From DSAR01 sp034437315 (GTDB lineage Bacteria > Chloroflexota > Anaerolineae > B4-G1): 40,002 nucleotides of DNA. This document shows positions 1 through 8,000 of the stretch, piece by piece. Where the stretch lies: assembly GCA_034437315.1 (NCBI GenBank), contig DAOTUC010000029.1:1-40002 (forward strand), read 5' to 3'. Positions within the stretch are counted from its first letter, which is position 1; the number at the start of each line of letters is the position of its first letter. Made by a program: the position numbers and the translations under genes. The notes beneath the pieces are model-generated. The model did no database searches and was not told the DNA's origin. It was given only the letters and a program-made list of their open reading frames with translations.

Positions 1-1
1 G

Positions 2-98
2 AGACCCTAAAGGTTTTGCTCAAGGCCGCGCAAACAACGTTTTTGCCTTAAACAATGACCTTTTTCCATCAAAACCAGCGCAGAAACCTTTAGGGTCT
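2..98. repeat. 97-bp element with 15-bp perfect terminal inverted repeats
   Basis: The arm at 2-16 (AGACCCTAAAGGTTT) is the exact reverse complement of 84-98. The arms enclose 67 bases with no ORF. It could be a small non-autonomous palindromic element or a long-loop terminator between genes. The window starts at base 1, so its left context is unknown. A second element of nearly the same size and design, with different arm sequence, lies at 38936-39033. Confidence 0.6.
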
Positions 99-123
99 AT
101 GATGGGCCATGCGAAATCCTGAA

Positions 124-146
124 GACCCATTTAAACCACATGGGTC
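124..146 (-). terminator. possible hairpin at the end of the 145-870 gene
   Basis: GACCCAT at 124-130 pairs with ATGGGTC at 140-146 around a 9-base loop, giving a 7-bp stem that overlaps the stop codon of the minus-strand gene ending at 145. No T-tract follows on the minus strand, so intrinsic termination is only a possibility. Confidence 0.25.
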
Positions 147-870
147 AAGGGGAGCGCGTTATCGGGCGGATGGTATAGGTCACGCGGTCGATGAAGGCCT
201 CCTCGCTCAGTTCGCCGACGTGGAAGGCCAGTAGATCAGCCGCCCTGACGTGGACGTCCAGTTGGGCCTGAGGCTGCTCGTCACGCACCAGGATCGCAAT
301 CTCGACATCCGTGAAGGGAGAACAGTCCCCTCGCCGCTCCAGCAATGCCTGGGCCACGTCAAAGGCCAACCAAGCCGATTGGGCGGCCTCGTCGAGAGCC
401 GTGGGCGTCACCGGGCCTGATAACGGGTGGACGATATCGAAGTGGAGCACGCCGCCGGCGTTCAGCGCGACTTTGCCGCCCAGATTGAATTCAACCATTT
501 GCTGGGTCGCTTCCCACGTCTCATCCGCGACCGAGACAGCCGGGCACATCTTCAGGTCGATGGCCGGGGGGGAAGGCTGGAGCGTGGGTAGAGGGAAAAA
601 CGACGACGACCGCCCGATGAGGCGCATCAAGCCCATCAGGGCAATGACGTTGAGGATAGCCAGCGCGATCAAGATACGTTTCTGGTTAGGCCCCAGTCGG
701 CCTGATCCTCGCGCATCTGTACGAGGATTAGGAAGATCAAGACAACGGCTTTTTTGTTCCGGTTTTTCTAGGTTAGGCCCTAACCGACCTGATCCTCGCG
801 CATCTGTACGAGGATTGGGAAGATCAGGACAACAGCTTTTTTGTTCCGGTTTTTCTAGGTTAGGCTTCAT
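145..870 (-). CDS. membrane-anchored protein of unknown function with a duplicated 29-aa repeat
   Basis: I do not recognise this 241-aa protein. Residues 1-62 are two copies of a 29-residue, proline- and charge-rich repeat (PNLEKPEQKS...DARGSGRLG) encoded by the 87-bp DNA repeat at 686-859. One hydrophobic segment follows at about 64-84 (ILIALAILNVIALMGLM). The remaining ~155 residues are probably extracytoplasmic and show no family motif I know. The start chosen is the second of two adjacent ATGs (868-870; the other is 871-873). The frame stays open further upstream to a TTG at 963, but that would run under the divergent transporter gene. Only 35 bases separate this start from the ATG at 906. 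No strong ribosome-binding site is seen. The protein could be a single-pass membrane or exported protein. Confidence 0.6.
   Translation of the reverse strand: MKPNLEKPEQKSCCPDLPNPRTDARGSGRLGPNLEKPEQKSRCLDLPNPRTDARGSGRLGPNQKRILIALAILNVIALMGLMRLIGRSSSFFPLPTLQPSPPAIDLKMCPAVSVADETWEATQQMVEFNLGGKVALNAGGVLHFDIVHPLSGPVTPTALDEAAQSAWLAFDVAQALLERRGDCSPFTDVEIAILVRDEQPQAQLDVHVRAADLLAFHVGELSEEAFIDRVTYTIRPITRSP
686..859. repeat. two tandem 87-bp repeats, each with a 7-bp hairpin
   Basis: Units at 686-772 and 773-859 are nearly identical, and a third partial copy (GGTTAGGC) starts at 858. Each unit holds the inverted repeat ATCCTCG/CGAGGAT with a 10-base loop (705-728 and 792-815). In the second unit this is flanked by an outer GATC/GATCA pairing. 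The 87-bp length keeps the reading frame, adding 29 residues per copy to the 145-870 protein. The palindromic core is typical of mobile palindromic repeats that insert in frame. Confidence 0.85.
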
Positions 871-905
871 CATCAAAAGTTTAACATAAAAGCGAGAAAT
901 GACCA

Positions 906-1961
906 ATGAATAGCAAACATACAACGGATCGAAAATTAGAGCATAGCGAGAAAAGCGGGGCAAGATCAGATCGAAGGCGCTTCCTGCAACAGCTTCGACT
1001 CAGCGTCCGGCGGATCTTCGGTCCCAATCGTTCGATAACCATCAAACTAAACCGTGAACAGCGTTGGGGGGTCGTGAGCATGATCCTGGCCAGCTTTTTC
1101 TTGAGTTGGGCGCCGATTTTAGGTAAGCTGGCCTATCGGAGCGGTGTGGCCCCGTTTACGCTGGCGGCTATTCGCACTATTGTGGCCGCCTCGTTTCTGT
1201 GGGCGACGTTCTTGATATTCTGGCGGCGCGACATCCCAATCTCCTGGGGTGGATTGGTCGGCTGTGTCAGCGTCGGCGCGGTCAACGGCTTTGGCTCGTT
1301 GCTCTACTACACCAGCCTGGCGCGCCTGGACGCCTCGCTGGCGGCGCTACTGAACGCCCTCTACCCGTTATGGGTCGTTCTGTTCCTCTTTGCTTCGGGG
1401 CAAGCGCTGACACGTCTCACCCTGGTGCGCCTGGCCCTGGCTATGTTGGGCATCTTCCTCCTGACGCGCGCCGGAGCCGAGGATCTGGATTGGCTAGGGG
1501 TCACGTTAATGATCGCTCAGGCGGCGACCTATGGATGGTACCTCGTACTGGGGCAATGGGTGTTGGCCGACGTGCCGGTCCGCACGGGCGCGCTCTACAT
1601 CCTGACGGCCATGGCCTGCGTGGTTGGACTGGCGTGGGCCATAAAAGGGGATGCGATGGAACCGATCGCGACGACGGGCTGGGCGGCGATCCTGGCGCTG
1701 GGGTTGACGACCGCGCTCTCTCGGCTGGCCATGTTTAGCGCGCTCAGGCGGGTAGGCGGCATGGAAGCCTCGCTGGGCAGCCTGCTGGAACTGCTCCTCA
1801 GCCTGCTCCTCGCCTTTATCCTGTTAAATGAACGGCTGACAGCGGTGCAATGGATCGGCGGGGGGCTGCTGGTAGTGGGGATGTTGTTACTGACCCGCGA
1901 CCCAGGTGTAAAATTGGCCGAAGGAAACGAGCCATTGGAATGGAAACGCGAGTGGGACTGA
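906..1961 (+). CDS. EamA/DMT-family transporter
   Basis: Integral membrane permease of the drug/metabolite transporter superfamily (two EamA repeats, ten helices expected). It probably exports a metabolite or amino acid; the substrate cannot be read from sequence. Helices run from about residue 57 (SMILASFFLSWAPILGKLAY) to about 335. Each half ends in a typical pattern: 'LDASLAALLNALYPLWVVLF' in the first and 'GGMEASLGSLLELLLSLLLA' in the second. The first ~57 residues are a basic hydrophilic extension, unusual for the family. An in-frame ATG at 1080, just before helix 1 and preceded by a G-rich stretch, is an alternative start. The gene is divergent from 145-870 and converges on the kinase ending at 1979, leaving 17 bases between stops. 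Confidence 0.85.
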   Translation: MNSKHTTDRKLEHSEKSGARSDRRRFLQQLRLSVRRIFGPNRSITIKLNREQRWGVVSMILASFFLSWAPILGKLAYRSGVAPFTLAAIRTIVAASFLWATFLIFWRRDIPISWGGLVGCVSVGAVNGFGSLLYYTSLARLDASLAALLNALYPLWVVLFLFASGQALTRLTLVRLALAMLGIFLLTRAGAEDLDWLGVTLMIAQAATYGWYLVLGQWVLADVPVRTGALYILTAMACVVGLAWAIKGDAMEPIATTGWAAILALGLTTALSRLAMFSALRRVGGMEASLGSLLELLLSLLLAFILLNERLTAVQWIGGGLLVVGMLLLTRDPGVKLAEGNEPLEWKREWD

Positions 1962-1978
1962 CCGCCGTCGCCCAGCGC

Positions 1979-3229
1979 CTACGAGGGAATTTCGCCTATG
2001 GGCAGGAGGATGTGGAAGGTGCTGCCGGGCAATTTCTCCTCATCTCGCCCTTCGCTTTCTACCCAGATACGTCCGCCGTGCGCTTCCACGATGCCGCGAG
2101 CCACCGTCAATCCCACCCCCAAGCCGCCGCCCTTAAACGCCGTCTTGCTAGAACGGTGGAGCGACGTGTCGTGGAGGATGTAGAAGCGATCGAAGATGTG
2201 CTCTTGGTCCTCTTGTGAAATCCCAATGCCATTATCTTTGACGGCGATTTGTACGGCGTCTTCGATGGCCTTCCCCCGGATCTCAATGGTTCCGCCATCG
2301 GGCGTGTACTTGACGGCGTTGGTGATAATATTCCACAATGCCTGATAGAGCTGTTTCGAATCTCCGATGATGGTGGGTAAACCCTTCAAACCATTGACAT
2401 TGAAGTCCAACACCCGGTCAGAACCGACACGTTGAATATCGTCCAGCGCCTGTCTAATCAACGAGTGGAGTATGACCGGCCCCATCGAGAGATCTAATTT
2501 ATCGGCGTCGATCAGAGAGACGTTGAGGATGTCTCCCACGACCTGGTTGAGGCGCCAGGTCGATTCTGCCATCTTGCGCACGATAAAGGCAGGGGAGCCT
2601 GGATCATCCGGCGATCCAGAGAGTTCTGGGTTGGCCTGCAGGATCTGGGCATAGCCGTAAATCGCGGTCAAAGGGGTGCGTAATTCGTGACCGGCGATAA
2701 TAATAAAATCGGTCTTCATCCGATCGAGCTTTTGTAATTCAGCGTTACTCTTCTGCAACTCGCGAATTTTCTCTTCCAGGCGATCCACCAGCCGGTGGCT
2801 GTACTCAACCAGGTATTCCGCCTTTTCCTCCGGGGACTCAATCTCCTCTCGCGTGCCGTGCAGAAAGGAGCGAACCTGATCGGGAAACGTGTCCACGTCG
2901 ATGGGTTTGGGAATATAACCGGTGCAACCGGCAATCAACGCCCGCTCCCGATCGCCGCTGAGCGTGGCGGCGGTGACAGCCACAATTGGCGTCAAGGCCA
3001 AGTCGTCCATAGTGCGCAAGCGGGTGGTGACTTCGTAACCATCCAGCCCGCTGATGTTGATGTCCATCAAAATCAGGTCCGGCGACTCCTGCTTGGCCTG
3101 TTCAATCGCCATCAGACCGTCCGATGCAGTAACGACCTCGAAACCCTCGCTTTGCAAGATGCGGCAGACGAGTCTTTCGCTGGCGGGGTCATCTTCGACG
3201 TAGAGGATTTTGGCTTTTTCATTCATCAT
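1979..3229 (-). CDS. REC-histidine kinase (receiver at the N-terminus)
   Basis: This 416-aa soluble protein has an N-terminal receiver domain (about 6-122) with acidic pair E16/D17 in 'YVEDD' and phospho-acceptor D56 in 'LMDINI'. A coiled coil follows (about 135-170), then HisKA with phospho-accepting H181 in 'AGHELRTPL'. The HATPase_c domain has N304 in the N box, 'DNGIGIS' and 'GGGLGVGLTV'. No membrane segment or sensor domain is present, so the receiver is presumably the input: phosphorylation by another kinase would tune this kinase. That fits its position at the end of a long signalling gene run. A 74-base gap with a weak promoter-like sequence separates it from the upstream enzyme-receiver gene, so it may also be transcribed alone. 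Two adjacent ATGs (3229 and 3226) are possible starts. Confidence 0.92.
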   Translation of the reverse strand: MMNEKAKILYVEDDPASERLVCRILQSEGFEVVTASDGLMAIEQAKQESPDLILMDINISGLDGYEVTTRLRTMDDLALTPIVAVTAATLSGDRERALIAGCTGYIPKPIDVDTFPDQVRSFLHGTREEIESPEEKAEYLVEYSHRLVDRLEEKIRELQKSNAELQKLDRMKTDFIIIAGHELRTPLTAIYGYAQILQANPELSGSPDDPGSPAFIVRKMAESTWRLNQVVGDILNVSLIDADKLDLSMGPVILHSLIRQALDDIQRVGSDRVLDFNVNGLKGLPTIIGDSKQLYQALWNIITNAVKYTPDGGTIEIRGKAIEDAVQIAVKDNGIGISQEDQEHIFDRFYILHDTSLHRSSKTAFKGGGLGVGLTVARGIVEAHGGRIWVESEGRDEEKLPGSTFHILLPIGEIPS

Positions 3230-3275
3230 AACGGGTGAATCGCCTTTGAAGACAAGCTGAGCAGTCGTCAGGTAA

Positions 3276-3303
3276 ATTTTAGCACATTCTACTTAAACCG
3301 CAA
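3276..3303 (-). promoter_or_regulatory. weak sigma-70-like promoter before the REC-kinase gene
   Basis: On the minus strand TTGCGG (3303-3298) is followed after 16 bases by TAAAAT (3281-3276). It lies in the 74-base gap between the enzyme-receiver stop and the REC-kinase start. The -35 match is only the TTG, so this is a candidate. Confidence 0.3.
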
Positions 3304-5004
3304 TCAGGCCGCCCTCTTGAGAATTTCCTCCAGCAGTTCCTCGTCGGTGAAATTTCCTTTTTGCATCAGCTTGTCAATCTGTCCACTGAGCCGTTCTCGT
3401 TCGTCTCGGGTCAACTCTTTAGCTGAGATGACGATGATGGGAATGTCACTGGTCGCTTCGTCCGCCTTGAGCGCTTCCAAAACCTCGAAACCATCCACCC
3501 CCGGCATCATCAGATCCAGGAGGACGACGTCGGGATGCTGCTGGCGTACAATGTCTATACCGGCGGCGCCGTCGGCCGCCTCGAACACCCGGTAATCGCC
3601 CCGCGTCTGCAGGATACGTCGCAACAACAGGCGAGCTTGCGGATCATCCTCAATGATTGCGATGCTCTGAACGTGCTCGTTAAGCTGTTCAAGTGAACCG
3701 AGCAGCCCCTCCGTTCGTTTAGCGACCATCTCCAGGGGCTCTTTCGCGACCGGGATCTCTTGAGGGACCTCGACCGTTCGGGCCCATTCGTCTCCCAGGA
3801 GGTGTTTCTCGACCGGGAAGGTGTGTCCGGAGCAATTGACGACGATGACTTCGTCCCGTTTGATGACCCCCTTGCTGATCAATTTGAACAGGCCGGCGAA
3901 AGCGGTCGCCGCCGCCGGTTCCATTGAGACGCCGTCCAATTTAGCCATCACGTGCATCGCGCGGAACGTCTCTTCGTCGGTGACCGCCTCGAATGCGCCG
4001 CCGTGCTCACGGATAACGCGGCTCAAGAAGCTGTAGGCGGGGCCGGGGCTGCCGGTGGCGATGGTGATGACGCGCGTCTTGGGGGTCAAGATCGGTTCGG
4101 CTTCCTCCAAGCCTTTCTCGAACGAATGCACCATCGGCGCGCAACCCGCCGCCTGGATGCAAGCCAACTTGGGCATTCGGTCCACCAATCCCAGGGCGAC
4201 CATCTCTTCGTAGGCTTTCCAGACGCCGACCGGCCCCATGCCGCCGCTGACAGCCTGGATGTACCAATCGGGAGCGCGCCATGGCGTGTCGGCCGGGCCG
4301 ATCAGCGTGGGGAGCTGTTCGGCGATCTCGAAAGCCATCGTCTTCATCGCCTCCCGGGCCGAGATGCCCCGGATCCCGCGATCCCGATAGATGCCCTTGC
4401 GGTCGGCGAAATCGGCGGCTACCTTTTTTGTGTGGTCATACGTGGCGGTCACCTTGATGACCTCGCTGCCATACAGGGCCACCTCGCGCATTTTTTCGGG
4501 CGGCACCAGGCTGGTGAGGAACGTCCACATCTTAATACCCGCCAAAGCGGAATAGGCGGAATAGGATATGGCGACGTTGCCGGTCGAGGCGACGATGGCC
4601 TCCGTGATGCCGAGTTCTTTCATCACCGAGATAGCCAGCGACGCCTGCCGATCCTTGAATGAGCCGGTCGGCCCCTGGCGCTCGTCTTTAAAGTAAACGT
4701 AGGGCGCGCCTAGCATCAGGCTGAGATTGGCGGCGGGAAGCAGGGGGGTGCCGCCCTCGCCCATCGTCACTTTATGCGCATCATCCCGCAGCGGCATAAG
4801 CTCCCGATAGCGCCACATGTTAAAAGGCCGGTTGCGCAGGACGTCGGGCCACGCTTCCCGGACGGCGTCGTAATCATAACGAGCGTCAATCCATTCCCCA
4901 CCACATTGTTCGCAATTCGCGACCGGGCGGTCGAAGTGAACACGACGACCACAGGAAGCGCACTCTAGCCAGACTTGATTTTGGAAATACCTTTGCTTTG
5001 TCAT
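3304..5004 (-). CDS. threonine-synthase-like PLP enzyme fused to a C-terminal receiver domain
   Basis: Residues 1-440 form a fold-type II PLP enzyme of the threonine synthase family. An N-terminal zinc ribbon has C15/C18 and C31/C34. The Schiff-base lysine is K117 in 'TGSFKDRQ', and the PLP-phosphate loop is 'SGGMGPVG'. The canonical reaction is O-phospho-L-homoserine to L-threonine plus phosphate. The substrate-side loop 'STGNVAISYSAYSALAG' differs from the usual SSGNTG-type loop, so the exact substrate is uncertain. Residues about 448-563 are a complete receiver domain with acidic pair E/D in 'IIEDD', phospho-acceptor D497 in 'LLDLMMPG' and the conserved K in 'VISAKEL'. A receiver on a biosynthetic enzyme is unusual. 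It lies 24 bases downstream of the giant hybrid kinase gene, with a good ribosome-binding site (GAGGA). I infer phosphorylation-controlled enzyme activity or localisation. Confidence 0.9.
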   Translation of the reverse strand: MTKQRYFQNQVWLECASCGRRVHFDRPVANCEQCGGEWIDARYDYDAVREAWPDVLRNRPFNMWRYRELMPLRDDAHKVTMGEGGTPLLPAANLSLMLGAPYVYFKDERQGPTGSFKDRQASLAISVMKELGITEAIVASTGNVAISYSAYSALAGIKMWTFLTSLVPPEKMREVALYGSEVIKVTATYDHTKKVAADFADRKGIYRDRGIRGISAREAMKTMAFEIAEQLPTLIGPADTPWRAPDWYIQAVSGGMGPVGVWKAYEEMVALGLVDRMPKLACIQAAGCAPMVHSFEKGLEEAEPILTPKTRVITIATGSPGPAYSFLSRVIREHGGAFEAVTDEETFRAMHVMAKLDGVSMEPAAATAFAGLFKLISKGVIKRDEVIVVNCSGHTFPVEKHLLGDEWARTVEVPQEIPVAKEPLEMVAKRTEGLLGSLEQLNEHVQSIAIIEDDPQARLLLRRILQTRGDYRVFEAADGAAGIDIVRQQHPDVVLLDLMMPGVDGFEVLEALKADEATSDIPIIVISAKELTRDERERLSGQIDKLMQKGNFTDEELLEEILKRAA

Positions 5005-5028
5005 TGCTCATCCTCTTTCTACCTGCTT

Positions 5029-8000
5029 TTATTCGCTTGTATTTTCGATATTTTGATCGGTCTTCTCGCCTTCAGGCGTATGCCCCGGCGCGCCCTCTCG
5101 TTGACTATTCATCGACAACCGTTCCAGGGCGGAGGCGACATCGGCTAATAATTCCTGCTGTTCGAAAAGCCCCTTCTGCAACAACGTCTCGACCCCTTTG
5201 TTGAGTATACGGCGCTCTTCTTCGGTCAATTCCTTGGCCGTCACGACGATGATCGGGATGGAGCGCGTGTCCTTGTTCGCCTTGACCGATTCCAAGACGG
5301 CGAACCCATCGACCTCCGGCATCATCAGGTCAAGCACAATGGCGTCTGGACGTGCTACCTGGACCATCGCGATGGCTTCTTGACCGCTGCTGGCCTCAAT
5401 GACGCTGTACTTCGTTTGACTTTCGAGCATACGGCGGATGAGGTCCCGATCCTCAGGGTGGTCGTCAACAACCAGCACTTTCCGTTGCTGGTCCTTCCGC
5501 CCGTCTTCTTGCCCCAATCTTTCCAACGCGGATAAGAGATCGCTCTCCAAAATCGGTTTGACCAGGTAGCTGGATGCGCCCAGGCTAATGCCGCGCTCAT
5601 GGTCGCTGATGATGGAGCAGATAATGACGGGAATGTCGTGGGTGTCTGGATGGGATTTAAGCTCTTGAATGATCTCCCAGCCGTCCTTGCCGGGCATCAT
5701 CACATCCAGCGTGATGGCGAACGGCTTGTGAGTGCGAGCTGTGTCCAACGTCGCCCATCCATCAGTCAGGCCGATGACGTAGTAGCCTTGTTTACTCAGG
5801 TAACGACGGAAGAGCATGATGACCCCTTCGTCATCATCCACGCATAACACCACTTTCTGGCCCGGCTCCGGACCCTCCGCCCTTCTTTTCTCCTCGACGA
5901 GGGACGCTGCCTCCATTTCCGCCTCCGCCGCTTCTTCGATATAATCGGGCGGTCCGGCGATGGGCAGCGCGACGCAGAAGGTGGAGCCTTCGTCCAGCAC
6001 ACTCTCGACCCAGATACGCCCACCGTGCATCTCCACAAAGTGGCGCGTGATCGAGAGACCTAACCCGGTCCCGCCGACCGCCCGGGTGCTGGACCCATCG
6101 ACCTGGGTGAACTCGTCAAAGATACTCTCCAGCTTATCCTCCGGGATGCCGACGCCGGTGTCGATGACGCGCATAACGACTTCTGGCCCGGCAAGTTCCG
6201 CCACCACCTTGATATAGCCTTCCTCGGTGAACTTGGCGGCGTTGCCGACCAGATTGGTCAGAATCTGGCGGACGCGCCGCCCGTCGGCGCGGATGATGGG
6301 CAATTCTTGCGGGACGGATTGTTGCAAGTCGATGGGCTTATCCTTGACCAGCGCCTTGGCTGTAGACATCACGACCCGGATAATCTCGGTCAAATCGGTC
6401 TCCTCGAAGGAGAGTTCCATCTTGCCGGCCTGGATCTTGGAGATATCGAGAATGCTATTGATCAATTCCAGGAGGTGTTGACCGCTGTTGTAGACCGCCT
6501 CCAGATCGGTGCGCTGCATATCGGTGAGCGGGCCGTCAATGCCTTTGAGGATGACGCGAGAGAAGCCGATGATGGAGTTGAGCGGCGTGCGCAACTCGTG
6601 AGACATATTGGCCAGGAATTGGCTCTTGAGCCGGTCCATCTCCTGGAGCTTCTCGGTGGTCTCCAGGGCGTCCTGGTAGAGGCGGGCGTTCTCCAGCGCG
6701 ACGCTGAGATTTCGCCCCACCGTCTCCGCGAATTCCATATCCTCAGAGAAATGACCGTCGGTCTGTGCGATAGCCAGCACACCGAGAACCTGGTCCCGCG
6801 CGGTCAGGGGGATGTAGACGGCGTCCTCAATGCCGACCTGTGTGACCAGGTCAACAGCCGATTGACCGAGGTGGTGGGCGACAGGATCCAGAAGGCAGAT
6901 GTGACGCTTGTCAACCACCTCCGACAACAAGAAGGGCGCCATTTTACGGGTCACCCGGGCGTCAGCCTGCAAATAGACGTCCTCGCCGCGCCCATTGTGA
7001 ATGGCGACGGGGCGCAGATGTTGCCCTTCTTCCTCCCACAAGAAGACGGCGGATGGTCTCTCCAAGCGACGCGAGATCACCTCGCCGGCGCGGTGGAGCA
7101 ACTCCTCCGGATTCAGCGACGCGGCGGAGGCCTCTTGCACCTCGTTCACGAGCGCCCGGCGCAAGGCGTCGGTCCGAACGTTCTGGAACAAACGGGCGTT
7201 GGCGATAGCGGAAGCTAACTGGTCAGCCAACGTCTGAAGCACAGCGACGTCCTCTTCGGAGAAAGCGGCCTCCTGGGTCGATTGCACGTCGAGCACGCCG
7301 ATAATCTGGTTGCGCACCTTGAGCGGCAAGCCCATCTCCGAGTGGGTGTTGGGCAGATCTGGATTGGCGAAGTGGACCGCGTCCTCGCCGACGTCCAGCG
7401 CGATGTGCGGCTCCCCCGTGGACGCCACGTTGCCGACGATGCCGACCTTGCCCACAGGGAGCTTGTGTTCCCTGTCCAACATCCGCTGCCCCCCTTCGGA
7501 GGAGGCGGCGTGCAACACGGCGTATTCCTCCATATCGTCCATGAGGAAGACCCCGGCGTGGTAATAACCGAACTGTTCCGAGATGAGACGGACCGTCTGA
7601 TCCAGCAACTCGTCCACGTCCAGGATCGCGGTGGCGTCCCGGGCGACCTCGGCGGCGGCGGACAACTGATTGGCGCGCCGTTGGATCTCCTCCAGGAGAT
7701 CGGCGTTCTGCAACGCGACCGCGGCCTGGTCGGCGACCGCGCTGAGCACGCCCAGATCCCGCCGGCCAATGGCGGGGCGGTCGCCGGGGCGATGGACGGC
7801 GATCAAACCGGCCGCTTCACCGCCGACCAGGATTGGAATGTCGGCCACGTGCTCTTCACGCTCCGATGCGGCGTCAACGACGACCGATTGGCGTTGGGAA
7901 ATAGCCTGAAGCGCGGGGGAATCGGTTTGAGCGTCCAACAGAAGTTGCGACCTCGACGCCCCAGAATGGACGCCAGCGCTGGCGATTTCTGTGAGCGTTC

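Noticed and set aside
311..889. 192-codon plus-strand open frame opposite the 145-870 gene
   Set aside because: It is the complement of the membrane protein gene; its product has no domain pattern and the opposite frame has a membrane helix and a repeat in phase.
3952..4662. 236-codon plus-strand open frame
   Set aside because: Antisense to the PLP-enzyme coding region, whose catalytic motifs lie on the minus strand; a shadow of high-GC coding sequence.
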